Origin: Microbacterium sp. SS28
GTDB lineage: Bacteria; Actinomycetota; Actinomycetes; Actinomycetales; Microbacteriaceae
Reading direction: 5' to 3'
DNA: 64,000 bases
Assembly: GCF_022761035.1 (NCBI RefSeq)
Contig: NZ_JAKWJP010000004.1
Span: 124,001 to 188,000, forward strand
In this document: positions 35,444-44,577 of the stretch, in pieces
Position numbering within the stretch: position 1 is the first letter of the stretch
Layout of the letters: the number at the start of each line of letters is the position of its first letter
The notes under the pieces: model-generated
The model's input: only the letters and a program-made list of their open reading frames with translations
Databases searched by the model: none
Told to the model about the DNA's origin: nothing
Position numbers and translations under genes: made by a program

Positions 35444-37081
35444 CTACTTGTGGATCGGCGCGTAGCGGAACTTGAACGACCCGTCGAGGGTCGTTCCCTC
35501 GACAGCCGCGCCCACGACGGCGATCTGCGCACCCTGGAGCATCGGCAGCGTCGAGAGGTCGGCCGCGACGAGATCCTGGATCTGGCCGAGGTCCTCCTCG
35601 CGGGTTGCGGCGTCGGTCTCCGTCAGCTGCGTCGAGATGAGGTCCTGCACCTCGGTGTTCTCGTAGTGGTTCGCGAGGAAGTTGTCCGCGGCGAAGAACG
35701 GACGCAGGTAGTTGTCGGCATCCGAGTAGTCCGGGAACCAGCCCAGCTGGTACTCGGGGTACGCGTCGGCGACGCGGTCCTTCGAGTACTGCCCCCACTC
35801 GGTCTGCGCGAGGTTCACCGTGAACAGGCCGGTCTCCTCGAGCTGCGACTTGATCGCGGCGTACTCGTCACCCGACGAGGGGCCATAACGGTCGCCCGCG
35901 TACTGGAGGTTGAGGGTCACGGGCGTCGCGACTCCCGCCTCCTCGAGGCGTGCCGCAGCCTTGTCGGCGTCGGGGCCGCCGTTGCCGTCGCCGTAGAGGC
36001 CCTTGAGGGCCTCGTTCGCGCCCGTGAGCCCCTGCGGGACGTAGGAGTAGAGCGGCGTGTAGGTGCCCTTGAAGACGTCCTTCGAGATCGCCTCGCGGTC
36101 GATCAGGTCGGCCGCCGCCTGGCGGACGGCGAGCGACTTGGCGGCGTCGGCCTCGGGGGTCGTCGCGCCGAACGGCATCGTGTCGAAGTTGAAGACGATG
36201 TAGCGGATCTCTCCACCGGGCCCGTCGACGATCTTGACGGCGTCGTTCGTGGACAGGTCGTCGATGTCGGTCGCCGAGAAGCTGCGGAATGCCACGTCGA
36301 TGTCACCGCCCTCGACATCGAGCTTCATGTTGGAGGCGTCGGTGTAGTACTTGACCGTGACGCCGGCGTTCTCCGCCGCACCGAGGTTGCCCTGGTAGTC
36401 GGCGTACGGCGAGTACGAGATGAGCTCGTTGACCTTGTACGAGTCGATGACGTACTGGCCCGCGAAGGGCTTGCCCGCGACGATGTCGGCGTCGGCCGTG
36501 ACGCTGTCGGCCGAGAAGACGTCCTCGTCGACGATCGGGGCGGCGGGGCTCGAGAGGATCTGCTCCCACGTCTGGTCGTTGCCGCTCTTGAGCGTGAAGA
36601 CGACTGTCGTGTCATCCACGGCCTCGGTGCTCTCGAGGTTGCCGAGCAGCGACGAGGGACCGTTCTCGTCCGCGATGGCGGTCTGACGATCGAAGCTGAA
36701 CTTGACGTCCGACGCGGTCAGGTCGTTGCCGTTCGCGAACTTCAGACCCTCCTTGAGCTTCACCGTGTACTCCGTCGGCGAGGTGAACTCAGCCGACTCG
36801 GCGATGTCGGGGGTGACCTCAGCGGTCCCGTAGACGCTGTTGAGGAGGAACGGGTAGATCTGGTTCATGACCGCGAACGAGCCGTTGTCGTACGAACCCG
36901 CGGGGTCGATGGACGTGATGGTCTCCGTCGTGCCGACGATGAGCGGCTCGCCCGATGCGTCGCCGCCGTCGTCGGTGGTGTCTCCCCCGCCGCCGGCGCA
37001 TCCGGCGAGGAGGAGTGCCGAGGCCCCGAGGGCCCCGATGGCGAGACCGAGACGGCCGCGCCCGCTGTGGTGCAGTGACAT
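35444..37081 (-). CDS. Peptide ABC transporter substrate-binding lipoprotein (DppA-type)
   Basis: A 545-aa family-5 solute-binding lipoprotein. The signal ends at LLLAGC (Cys28 lipidated), followed by a Gly/Asp-rich linker, then PLIVGTTETITSIDPAGSYD and the family block YTVKLKEGLKFANGNDLTASDVKFSFDR. The C-terminal part includes WFPDYSDADNYLRPFF. Start ATG 37081 has GAGG six bases upstream. It is first in the transporter operon. Confidence 0.9.
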   Translation of the reverse strand: MSLHHSGRGRLGLAIGALGASALLLAGCAGGGGDTTDDGGDASGEPLIVGTTETITSIDPAGSYDNGSFAVMNQIYPFLLNSVYGTAEVTPDIAESAEFTSPTEYTVKLKEGLKFANGNDLTASDVKFSFDRQTAIADENGPSSLLGNLESTEAVDDTTVVFTLKSGNDQTWEQILSSPAAPIVDEDVFSADSVTADADIVAGKPFAGQYVIDSYKVNELISYSPYADYQGNLGAAENAGVTVKYYTDASNMKLDVEGGDIDVAFRSFSATDIDDLSTNDAVKIVDGPGGEIRYIVFNFDTMPFGATTPEADAAKSLAVRQAAADLIDREAISKDVFKGTYTPLYSYVPQGLTGANEALKGLYGDGNGGPDADKAAARLEEAGVATPVTLNLQYAGDRYGPSSGDEYAAIKSQLEETGLFTVNLAQTEWGQYSKDRVADAYPEYQLGWFPDYSDADNYLRPFFAADNFLANHYENTEVQDLISTQLTETDAATREEDLGQIQDLVAADLSTLPMLQGAQIAVVGAAVEGTTLDGSFKFRYAPIHK

Positions 37082-37211
37082 AGTGCTACCTCTGCTGTGA
37101 AAGGGGTCGACCGCACCCAGGTGGCGCGGTCCTCGGGATATCCTCACCCCGCACCAGGCAAAGGGCAATCGAGTGAACGATTCGTAACGAGACTGCAATC
37201 CAGCGAAAGTG

Positions 37212-37236
37212 GCACGGGATGCCGCATCCGCCGTGC
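37212..37236 (-). terminator. Probable hairpin terminator downstream of malQ
   Basis: GCACGG-GATGC and GCATCCGCCGTGC pair with a two-base bulge about 25 bp beyond the malQ stop (37260) on the minus strand. It separates malQ from the transporter operon, whose promoter must lie between 37082 and here. Confidence 0.4.
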
Positions 37237-37259
37237 GACATGCTCGGCGCGGACGTCGA

Positions 37260-39425
37260 TCAGCCCAGCGGATTGCGCAGTGCGCGGCTCACGGCCGCCG
37301 TGAGCGAGACGAACCGCTCGTTGGCGGCGAGGTCCTCGATGAGGATGCACGCGCCGTCCGGGCCCGCGAGCGGCACCTGCCAGTTCGGGTACTCCCGGTG
37401 CGTCCCGGGCTGGTTCTGCACACGCCGCTCGCCGACGGCGTCGACGAGCCCGACGCCGAGCAGGAGCGAGGGCGACGCCGTCAGCAGCACGTGGAGGGCC
37501 TCGACGACCTCCTGTTCCGTGGCATCCGCTCCGATGAGTCCACGCTCGCGCAGGACCTGCAGCATCCGGTCGCGCTCGGCGATCGCCTCGGCGCGGACTT
37601 CTTCGAGAGGCTGCGTGAGCAGACCGAGGCGCGCGCGCAGATCGACGTGCTCGAGCGCGAGGTAGCCCGCCGTCGGCGGCAGGTCGTGCGTGTTGACGGT
37701 CGCGAGCACCGCCTCGCGGTAGTGCTCGGGCGGGCGGAACGACTCTCCCTCGTACTCGAACCACAGCACCGACGTGCCCAGCACGCCCCGCGACGAGAGG
37801 TAGTCGCGCACCCAGGGCTCGACGTTGCCGAGGTCCTCGCCGATGACGACCGCGCCGGCCCGCTCGGCCTCGAGCGCGAGCACGCCGATCATCGCCTCGT
37901 GGTCGTAGCGGACGTAGGTGCCTGTCGTAGGCCCCTGACCGGCGGGGATCCACCACAGCCGGAACAGGCCGATGACGTGGTCGATGCGCAACGCTCCCGC
38001 GTGCCGCAGGAGGTTGCGGATCATGTCGCGCAGCGCCGCATACCCGGTCGCCGCGAGCGCCGGCGGAAGCCATGGCGGCTGGCTCCAGTCCTGGCCCTGC
38101 TGGTTGTACATGTCGGGCGGGGCCCCGACGCGGATTCCCGGCGCGTAGAGATCGCGCAGGGACCAGGCATCCGATCCCTTCGGATCGACGCCGACGGCGA
38201 GATCGTGCATGACGCCGATGCTCATGCCCGCCTCGCGCGCCGCGCGGTGCGCCGCCTGCGCCTGCTCGTCGGCGACCCACTGCAGCCACGTGTGGAACGC
38301 GATGCGGTCGGCGAGCTGTGCGCGCAGCTGCGCGACGAGCGGAGAGCGGATGTCGCGCGCCTCGTCGGGCCGCGTCGTGCCCGCGGGCAGTCCCGCGTAG
38401 TGCTCCTCGAGCGCGCACCACAGGGCGAAGTCCTCGAGCGCCGTGCCGCCCGCCGCGGTGAAGGCGTCGAGCGCGTGCTGGCGTGCCGCCGTGCGCGGCG
38501 CGGCGTGGACGATCTCGAGGGCCGCGAGCTTCGCGGTCCACGCGAGGTCGCGGTCGACGCGCTCGGCATCGGTGTCGGTCGCAGCGGCGGGCGCCTTCGC
38601 GGCGGCGAGGAGCGCGCGGTCGGCGGCGCTCAGGTACGACGCCTCGCGGATGTCTTCGGGGCGCACATAGAGAGGAGCGATGAACCGCCGCGTCGCGGGA
38701 AGGTACGGCGACGGCTCGATGGGCGTCGTGACCTCGGCGGCGTGGATGGGGTTGACGAGCAGGAAGTCCGCGCCGTGTTCCGCCGCGACGGTCGCGAGGT
38801 CGCCGAGGTCGGCGAAGTCGCCGATGCCCCACGATTCCCGCGAGCGCACGGAGTAGAGCTGAGCCATGAGCCCCCACGCGCGGTCGCCCGCGCCCCGGCG
38901 GGTCGGCGGCGGAGAGATGCGGTCGGGCGTGACGACGAGCGTCGCCTGCCCCGCGCGCGAAGGCACGCCGTGCCGATGCTCGCCCGCGCGCAGCAGGTGC
39001 CAGCCGAGCGGCAGATCCGGAGGGAGCGGCACCCGCACGCGCCACACCCGGCGGCCGTCGATCGTGCGGGACTCCGGTTCTTGATCAGGGATCGGGATGC
39101 TGCGCCGCGAACCATCCTCGAGGGTCACGGCGATCTCGACGTCGCAGCCGTCGGCGACGTGCACGAGCACCTCGCCCGCACCGCGCCGCACGACGGCGGA
39201 CGGCGGCAGGAGGCTGCGCCAGGGCGCCTCGTCGGCCGCGGCGAGCGCCGCCGCGGCCGAGGGCTCGTCCTCGGCATCGATCCCCATGGCATGCAGGATC
39301 AAGCGCAGCGTCGTCGCGGGCACATGCACCCGGTCGCCGAAGAACGACCAATACTCGGTCGCGATGCCGTGTGCGTCTGCGAGCGCTGTGAGCGTCGGCG
39401 TGGGACTGTCGTCGTTCGCGGTCAT
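37260..39425 (-). CDS. malQ: 4-alpha-glucanotransferase (amylomaltase, GH77)
   Basis: A 721-aa GH77 enzyme that transfers glucan segments in maltodextrin metabolism. The nucleophile region is LRIDHVIGLFRLWWIP (Asp482), the acid/base GEDLGNVEP (Glu530), and NTHDLPPTAGYL is also present. An N-terminal extension of about 180 residues (DAHGIATEYWSFFGDRVHVP...) precedes the barrel, normal for actinobacterial MalQ. The SRESWGIGDFADL motif marks the start of the catalytic core. It stands alone; no other maltose gene is near. Confidence 0.92.
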   Translation of the reverse strand: MTANDDSPTPTLTALADAHGIATEYWSFFGDRVHVPATTLRLILHAMGIDAEDEPSAAAALAAADEAPWRSLLPPSAVVRRGAGEVLVHVADGCDVEIAVTLEDGSRRSIPIPDQEPESRTIDGRRVWRVRVPLPPDLPLGWHLLRAGEHRHGVPSRAGQATLVVTPDRISPPPTRRGAGDRAWGLMAQLYSVRSRESWGIGDFADLGDLATVAAEHGADFLLVNPIHAAEVTTPIEPSPYLPATRRFIAPLYVRPEDIREASYLSAADRALLAAAKAPAAATDTDAERVDRDLAWTAKLAALEIVHAAPRTAARQHALDAFTAAGGTALEDFALWCALEEHYAGLPAGTTRPDEARDIRSPLVAQLRAQLADRIAFHTWLQWVADEQAQAAHRAAREAGMSIGVMHDLAVGVDPKGSDAWSLRDLYAPGIRVGAPPDMYNQQGQDWSQPPWLPPALAATGYAALRDMIRNLLRHAGALRIDHVIGLFRLWWIPAGQGPTTGTYVRYDHEAMIGVLALEAERAGAVVIGEDLGNVEPWVRDYLSSRGVLGTSVLWFEYEGESFRPPEHYREAVLATVNTHDLPPTAGYLALEHVDLRARLGLLTQPLEEVRAEAIAERDRMLQVLRERGLIGADATEQEVVEALHVLLTASPSLLLGVGLVDAVGERRVQNQPGTHREYPNWQVPLAGPDGACILIEDLAANERFVSLTAAVSRALRNPLG

Positions 39426-39493
39426 CGGGACCCCCCGTCACCACGATCCTTGCAGGGGGAGGGAGGCCGCGGCTACCGCGTGCCTTGGGCCGG

Positions 39494-39892
39494 TCAGTCG
39501 GCGGGTCCCAGCCCGAAGTGCTCGAGCTCGGGCGGCGTGAGCATGCGGCTGCGGATGATGAAGCGCCGGCCCGTCGGACCCTCGACGCTGAAGCCCGCGC
39601 CGCGGCCCGGGACGACGTCGATCGTGAGGTGCGTGTACTTCCAGTACTCGAACTGCGACTCCGAGATGAAGACGTCGATGACCGCGCCCAGGCCGACGTC
39701 GAGCGCGCCGAGATGCACGTCGCTCGGGCCCGTGAGGAACATGCCGACGGGGTAGCACATGGGGGCGCTGCCGTCGCAGCATCCACCGGACTGGTGGAAC
39801 ATGAGCGGCCCGTGCTGCGTCGTGAGCTCGCACAGCAGCGCGGCCGCGGCATCCGTCACCGCGACTCTGGAGTGCGTCGTCGTCTCTGTCAT
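39494..39892 (-). CDS. DUF779 protein, partner of aldehyde dehydrogenase
   Basis: A 132-aa protein of the DUF779 family, commonly found next to aldehyde dehydrogenase genes. It carries a cysteine cluster SGGCCDGSAPMCY near residues 35-47, and an FEYWKYTHLTIDV block. The cysteines may bind a metal. It is separated from the upstream dehydrogenase by a hairpin-containing 82-bp gap. Confidence 0.85.
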   Translation of the reverse strand: MTETTTHSRVAVTDAAAALLCELTTQHGPLMFHQSGGCCDGSAPMCYPVGMFLTGPSDVHLGALDVGLGAVIDVFISESQFEYWKYTHLTIDVVPGRGAGFSVEGPTGRRFIIRSRMLTPPELEHFGLGPAD

Positions 39893-39920
39893 CGTCGTTC
39901 CTTCTGTCGCTCGCGCCCCG

Positions 39921-39953
39921 CCCGACGACCGTCAAGGGGACCCGGTCGTCGGG
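39921..39953 (-). terminator. Hairpin between aldehyde dehydrogenase and DUF779 genes
   Basis: A perfect 11-bp stem (CCCGACGACCG / CGGTCGTCGGG) with an 11-base loop follows the dehydrogenase stop at 39975. It can terminate partially, reducing DUF779 expression relative to the enzyme. Confidence 0.6.
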
Positions 39954-39974
39954 TGAGGGCGGCGAGGTCGGGGC

Positions 39975-41522
39975 TCAGAAGAAGCCCATGGCTCCTTCGG
40001 CATATGACACGAGGAGGTTCTTCGTCTGCTGGTAGTGGTCGAGCATCTTGAGGTGGTTCTCGCGCCCGATGCCGGACTGCTTGTACCCGCCGAACGCGGC
40101 GTGCGCGGGGTACTGGTGGTAGGTGTTCGTCCAGACGCGGCCCGCCTCGATCGAGCGGCCGGCGCGATAGGCCGTGTCGCCCGAGCGGCTCCAGACACCC
40201 GCGCCGAGGCCGTAGAGCGTGTCGTTGGCGATGTGGATCGCGTCGTTGAAGTCGTCGAACGACGTCACCGAGACGACGGGTCCGAAGATCTCCTCCTGGA
40301 AGATGCGCATGCTGTTCTGGCCCTCGAACACCGTCGGCTGCACGTAGAAGCCCTCGCTCAGGTCGCCGCCCAGGTCGACGCGCTCGCCGCCCGTCAGCAC
40401 CTTCGCCCCCTCCTTCCTGCCGATGTCGATGTAGCTCAGGATCTTCTCGAGCTGGTCGTTCGACGCCTGTGCGCCGATCATCGTCGCCGGGTCGAGCGGG
40501 TTGCCCTGGATGATCCTGCCGACGCGCTCGAGGCCGTCGCCGAGGAACCGGTCGTAGATCGACCGCTGTATGAGCGCGCGCGACGGGCAGGTGCAGACCT
40601 CGCCGCCGTTGAGGGCGAAGAACGTGAAGCCCTCGAGCGCCTTGTCGTAGTAGTCGTCCTGCGAGCGCGCGACGTCCTCGAAGAAGATGTTCGCGCTCTT
40701 GCCGCCGAGCTCGAGCGTGACGGGAATGAGGTTCTGCGACGCGTACTGCATGATGAGGCGGCCGGTCGTCGTCTCGCCCGTGAACGCGACCTTGCGGATG
40801 CGCTTGTGCTGCGCGAGCGGAGCGCCCGCCTCGATGCCGAAGCCGTTGACGATGTTGACGACGCCCGCGGGCAGCAGGTCGCCGATGATCTCGAAGAGGA
40901 ACAGGATGCTGGCGGGCGTCTGCTCGGCGGGCTTCAGCACGACGCAGTTGCCTGCCGCGAGCGCCGGCGCGAGCTTCCACGTCGCCATGAGGATCGGGAA
41001 GTTCCACGGGATGATCTGGCCGACGACTCCGAGCGGCTCGTGGAAGTGGTACGCGACGGTGTCTTCGTCGATCTGGCTGAGCGACCCCTCCTGCGCGCGG
41101 AGCACCCCGGCGAAGTAGCGGAAGTGGTCGACGACGAGGGGGATGTCGGCGGCGAGCGTCTCGCGCACGGGCTTGCCGTTGTCCCAGGTCTCGGCGACGG
41201 CGATGGTCTCGAGGTTCTGCTCGATGCGGTCGGCGATCTTGTTGAGGATGTTCGCGCGCTCGGCCGGTGTCGTGCGCTTCCAGGACTCGAATGCCTGCCA
41301 CGCGACATCCACCGCGCGGTCGATGTCTTCGACGGTGCCGCGTCCGACCTCGGTGAAGGGCTTGCCGTTGACCGGCGAGATGTTCTCGAAGTACTGGCCC
41401 TTGATCGGCTCGACGAATTCGCCGCCGATGTAGTGGCCGTAGCGCGGGCGGTAGTCGGCGACCGAGCCGCGCTGCCCCGGGGCGGTATAGACGCTCGAGA
41501 CGCCCTCTTCCACGATGGTCAT
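39975..41522 (-). CDS. NAD(P)-dependent aldehyde dehydrogenase (ExaC/AldB-like)
   Basis: A 515-aa enzyme oxidising an aldehyde, probably acetaldehyde, to the acid. Features include [36 protein letters not shown] and the catalytic Cys310 in [10 protein letters not shown], and it ends with [18 protein letters not shown] typical of ExaC/AldB. DUF779 lies downstream, and a GAF-domain regulator lies upstream on the same strand. The upstream gap contains an 8-bp direct repeat (41587-41604). Substrate inferred from the family. Confidence 0.88.
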   Translation of the reverse strand: MTIVEEGVSSVYTAPGQRGSVADYRPRYGHYIGGEFVEPIKGQYFENISPVNGKPFTEVGRGTVEDIDRAVDVAWQAFESWKRTTPAERANILNKIADRIEQNLETIAVAETWDNGKPVRETLAADIPLVVDHFRYFAGVLRAQEGSLSQIDEDTVAYHFHEPLGVVGQIIPWNFPILMATWKLAPALAAGNCVVLKPAEQTPASILFLFEIIGDLLPAGVVNIVNGFGIEAGAPLAQHKRIRKVAFTGETTTGRLIMQYASQNLIPVTLELGGKSANIFFEDVARSQDDYYDKALEGFTFFALNGGEVCTCPSRALIQRSIYDRFLGDGLERVGRIIQGNPLDPATMIGAQASNDQLEKILSYIDIGRKEGAKVLTGGERVDLGGDLSEGFYVQPTVFEGQNSMRIFQEEIFGPVVSVTSFDDFNDAIHIANDTLYGLGAGVWSRSGDTAYRAGRSIEAGRVWTNTYHQYPAHAAFGGYKQSGIGRENHLKMLDHYQQTKNLLVSYAEGAMGFF

Positions 41523-41586
41523 GTGTGTCTCCTTCGACGCTCATCCGCGGCTTCGGCGCCGCGTTGCGTCGACGGTAGGCCGGGGC

Positions 41587-41604
41587 ACGTTGCATGACGT
41601 TGCA
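41587..41604. promoter_or_regulatory. Direct repeat ACGTTGCA-TG-ACGTTGCA in the aldehyde dehydrogenase promoter region
   Basis: Two exact 8-bp copies of ACGTTGCA are separated by two bases, giving a 10-bp period (one helical turn). They lie 65-82 bp upstream of the dehydrogenase start and behind the regulator gene. This is a good candidate for the site bound by the GAF-domain regulator. Confidence 0.55.
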
Positions 41605-41620
41605 CGGGATGCCGCACCCC

Positions 41621-41647
41621 AGCCGCGGGAGACCGGAGACCGCGGCT
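41621..41647 (-). terminator. Hairpin at the end of the GAF-regulator gene
   Basis: AGCCGCGG and CCGCGGCT pair around an 11-base loop, overlapping the stop codon of the regulator gene (41646). It probably insulates that gene from the dehydrogenase downstream. Confidence 0.5.
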
Positions 41648-42965
41648 ACTCGGCCTGGAGCCGCTCGATGCGCGCCACGAGGCCCGCGCGCTTCGGCGAG
41701 CGCGCCGGCAGCATCGAGAGGCAGAGCCGCAGCACGTCTTCGTCGTCCGCGCCCGCGGCAGTGTCGGCGAACGCGAGGAGGACGTCGACGGAGGCCTCGG
41801 CCATGAGCGCTTCGCGCAGGGCCGTGCGGACGCTCGCACGGAACTCCTCGACCCCCGGTGCGTTCGAGTCGGGGAGCACCTCGCCGCGATAGGCGGCGAG
41901 CGCGACGCGGTGCGCGCCGCGGTCGAGGAGCGAGAGCACCTGGTGCGCGTCGGTCTCGACGGTCGCACCCAGTCGGTAGGGGCGCGAGTCGATCGTGACG
42001 TGCGGCGCCGACTTCTCGAGCGCCTTGCGCAGGCGCACCATCTCGGCGCGGAGCGTGACGCTCGCATCGGGGTCGCCGTAGACGAGCTCGCCGAGCCGCT
42101 CGCCCGAGACACCCTGCCGGTGGGTCGCGAGCATGAGCAGCAGCTCGGCGTGCCGCGCGCCGAGCTCGGAGACCGTCTCGATGCCGTCTCCCGCGACCTC
42201 GAGCAGCGCACGGTCGCGGCCGAGCACCCGCAGCGTCGCGCGGGCCGTCTCGGCGCGGCGCGCGGGACGGCGGGACGGCGTGCGTTCGCGCGCCCGCAGC
42301 CGGGCGAGGAGCAGCTCCCCCTCGACGGCGCGGGCCGTGGCATCCACGAGCAGCTGGGCCTGGGGCGTCACGACCTGATCGCCGCCCGTCACGTCGATGA
42401 CTCCGAGGATGCGGCGGGTCTCGGGATCGTGCACGGGCGCCGCGGTGCACGACCACGGCTGGACGAGGCGGTTGAAATGCTCGGCGCCGCGGATCTGCAC
42501 GGAGCGGTCGAGCGCGATCGCCGTGCCCGGTGCCGAGGTGCCGACGGCGCGCTCCGACCAGTTCGCACCCGGCATGAAGCCCATGTCACCCGTCAGAGCG
42601 CGGATGCTGCGGTCACCCTCGACCCACAGGAGGCGTCCCGCGGCATCGCCGACCGCGACGACAACCCCCGCGTCGTCGACGTCGCCCGGCACGAGCAGTC
42701 CGCGGATCATGTCGATCACTCCGGCGAGCGGATGTGCGCGGCGGTACTCCTCGAGCTGCGGCGCGGGCAGATCGAGAGGCGGGAGGTCCTCGGCGCCGAC
42801 GAGTCCCGCGACCGACCTCCGCCACGAGTCCCGCACGAGGGGCCGCACGTCGTCGAGCCGAAGGTCGCCCGCATTGCCCGACACGAGCTCTTCGTGGGCG
42901 CGCTCGATGAGGAGTCGCGAGTTCTCGGGGGAAGCCTCGCGCCTCGTAGACCACGGTGAACTCAT
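41646..42965 (-). CDS. GAF-domain transcription regulator with SARP/BTAD-like C-terminus
   Basis: A 439-aa regulator. The N-terminal part (about residues 50-230) resembles the AcoR sensor region, with WSERAVGTSAPGTAIALDRSVQIRGAEHF and ILGVIDVTGG typical of GAF domains of acetoin and aldehyde regulators. There is no AAA+ sigma-54 domain. Residues about 260-340 form a winged-helix-like segment (GDGIETVSELGARHAELLLMLATHRQGVSGERLGELVYGD... VTLRAEMVRLRKAL), and the remainder (THD-like HQVLSLLDRGAHRVALAAYRGEVLPDSNAPG) resembles a BTAD domain of SARP regulators. It is likely to control the aldehyde dehydrogenase genes downstream. ATG at 42965 chosen. Confidence 0.72.
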   Translation of the reverse strand: MSSPWSTRREASPENSRLLIERAHEELVSGNAGDLRLDDVRPLVRDSWRRSVAGLVGAEDLPPLDLPAPQLEEYRRAHPLAGVIDMIRGLLVPGDVDDAGVVVAVGDAAGRLLWVEGDRSIRALTGDMGFMPGANWSERAVGTSAPGTAIALDRSVQIRGAEHFNRLVQPWSCTAAPVHDPETRRILGVIDVTGGDQVVTPQAQLLVDATARAVEGELLLARLRARERTPSRRPARRAETARATLRVLGRDRALLEVAGDGIETVSELGARHAELLLMLATHRQGVSGERLGELVYGDPDASVTLRAEMVRLRKALEKSAPHVTIDSRPYRLGATVETDAHQVLSLLDRGAHRVALAAYRGEVLPDSNAPGVEEFRASVRTALREALMAEASVDVLLAFADTAAGADDEDVLRLCLSMLPARSPKRAGLVARIERLQAE

Positions 42966-43073
42966 CGCGGGCTCCGATCGCCGTCGGGGAGCGTGCGTCC
43001 AGTGTAGGCGGGCGGTGCGTGCGGGTCTCCTGCCGCGATGCCGCATCCCCTGGCAGATCGCGGCAGTGTGTCG

Positions 43074-43089
43074 TGCGCACTAGTACGCA
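43074..43089. promoter_or_regulatory. PadR operator candidate
   Basis: TGCGCACTAGTACGCA is a 16-bp palindrome with a single mismatched pair, centred about 54 bp before the PadR start. Its position suggests autoregulation of the padR-HAAS operon. Confidence 0.45.
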
Positions 43090-43134
43090 GTCCGTGGTAC
43101 CGTGCCACTCACAACAGTCCGACGAGGAGCCCGC

Positions 43135-43494
43135 ATGGATACGACCCAGCTGCTGAAGGGGGTGCTGGATGCCGCCGTGCTCGCCGTCGTCCAGCACGAC
43201 GACGGCTACGGCTATGACATCGTGCGGCGCCTGCGCGACGCGGGGCTCGGCGATGTCGGCGACGCGTCCGTCTACGGGACGCTCCGCCGGCTGTACAGCG
43301 CCGGAGTGCTCTCGAGCTACGTCGTCCCGTCGGACGGCGGGCCGCACCGCAAGTACTACGCGATCAACGCGCAAGGGCGCGAGATGCTCGCGGCGCAGCG
43401 CACCGACTGGACGTCGTTCGCGACCGCGATGACGGGACTGCTCGCCGAGCCGTCGCAGACCAAGACCCTTCGCACGATCGGAGAGAACCGATGA
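43135..43494 (+). CDS. PadR-family transcriptional regulator
   Basis: A 119-aa winged-helix regulator with MDTTQLLKGVLDAAVLAVVQ at the start, DGYGYDIVRRLRDAG and GDASVYGTLRRLYSAGVLSSY in the HTH, and a GGPHRKYYAIN wing. ATG at 43135 is chosen, with GAGGAG ahead; an upstream start would add unconserved residues. It is overlapped by the next gene (ATGA), a HAAS-type membrane protein, a common PadR partner. Confidence 0.88.
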   Translation: MDTTQLLKGVLDAAVLAVVQHDDGYGYDIVRRLRDAGLGDVGDASVYGTLRRLYSAGVLSSYVVPSDGGPHRKYYAINAQGREMLAAQRTDWTSFATAMTGLLAEPSQTKTLRTIGENR

Positions 43495-44540
43495 CCCTCG
43501 CGACGATCGACGAGCGCATCACGGCGTTCGCGGCCTCTGTCCGCTCCCACCTCGACGACCTGCCGGCCGAGGACGTCGACGACCTCGTCGAGGGGCTCGA
43601 GGCCGACCTGGCCGAGCAGGCGGCCGAGAGCGGCGAGGACTTCGAGATCCCGGATGCCCCGGCCTACGCCGACGAGCTGCGCGCCGCCGCGGGGTTCCCC
43701 GAGCGCGCGACCTCGACCAGGCGGGTGCCGATGAGCGCGCGGTTCGCGGCGCGTCGGGCAGCGGCATCCCGTTCCCTGCGCACCCACCCGCTGGGGGCCT
43801 GGCTGCTCGACCTCGCCCTGGTCCTGCGGCCCGTGTGGTGGATCGCGCGTGGCTGGGCGATCTACTTCCTCCTGACATTCTGGGTCGGCTCCGGCCCGAT
43901 GCCGCCGACGATCCTGCACTGGGCGCTGCTGCTGGGCAGCGTGCTCCTGAGCATCCAGTGGGGACGCGACCGGTGGATGCCGCTCCCGTGGCTGCGCATC
44001 GTCCGGACGATCGCGGGCGTCGTCGCCGCCATCACCCTGCCGATCGCGCTCGTGGCGTTCTCCCAGGCGGTGACCCAGTCGCAGAACATGGTCGAGTACG
44101 TGGACTCGAGCCAGCCGGGCCTCACGGTCGACGGCGAGCGCGTGCGCAACATCTTCGCGTACGACCAGGACGGCCGGCCGATCGAGGCGGTGCAGCTCTT
44201 CGATCAGGACGGCCGCCCCCTCACGACGGTCGGCGACCAGGCGCAGTACGAGGACTGGCAGTGGGACTACTACTTCTACGCCGGCTACGGCAGCGGTCCC
44301 GTGCCCGTGCCGTACACCGAGACGGGCCGCGCGCCACTGTGGAACGTGTTCCCGCTGAGCGAGGCGAGCGTCGGCGTCGACGGCGACCTCGACCCGGCCG
44401 ATGCCCTCGTTCCGCAGCATCCGTTCGTGCAGGTGCCGGCCGTCGCCGGGACCGATGACGAGTCGACGGATGCCGCGACCCAGCCCGAGCCGTCGCCCAT
44501 GTCGACCGACCTGGCCGAGACGCCCGCGCCGACGCCGTGA
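43491..44540 (+). CDS. HAAS-domain membrane protein (DUF1700-like) partner of PadR
   Basis: A 349-aa membrane protein. The N-terminal soluble domain (LATIDERITAFAASVRSHLDDLPAEDVDDLVEGLEADLAEQA) resembles the HAAS domain found next to PadR. Several hydrophobic helices follow (about residues 100-185). A long extracytoplasmic C-terminal region (about 195-349), containing WQWDYYFYAGYGSGPVPV, follows, ending in a Pro/Thr-rich tail. Function unknown; coupled to padR by a 4-bp overlap. Confidence 0.7.
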   Translation: MTLATIDERITAFAASVRSHLDDLPAEDVDDLVEGLEADLAEQAAESGEDFEIPDAPAYADELRAAAGFPERATSTRRVPMSARFAARRAAASRSLRTHPLGAWLLDLALVLRPVWWIARGWAIYFLLTFWVGSGPMPPTILHWALLLGSVLLSIQWGRDRWMPLPWLRIVRTIAGVVAAITLPIALVAFSQAVTQSQNMVEYVDSSQPGLTVDGERVRNIFAYDQDGRPIEAVQLFDQDGRPLTTVGDQAQYEDWQWDYYFYAGYGSGPVPVPYTETGRAPLWNVFPLSEASVGVDGDLDPADALVPQHPFVQVPAVAGTDDESTDAATQPEPSPMSTDLAETPAPTP

Positions 44541-44577
44541 GCGATCGGGAGCGGCCCTGACCGTCGCGCCCGCTCGC

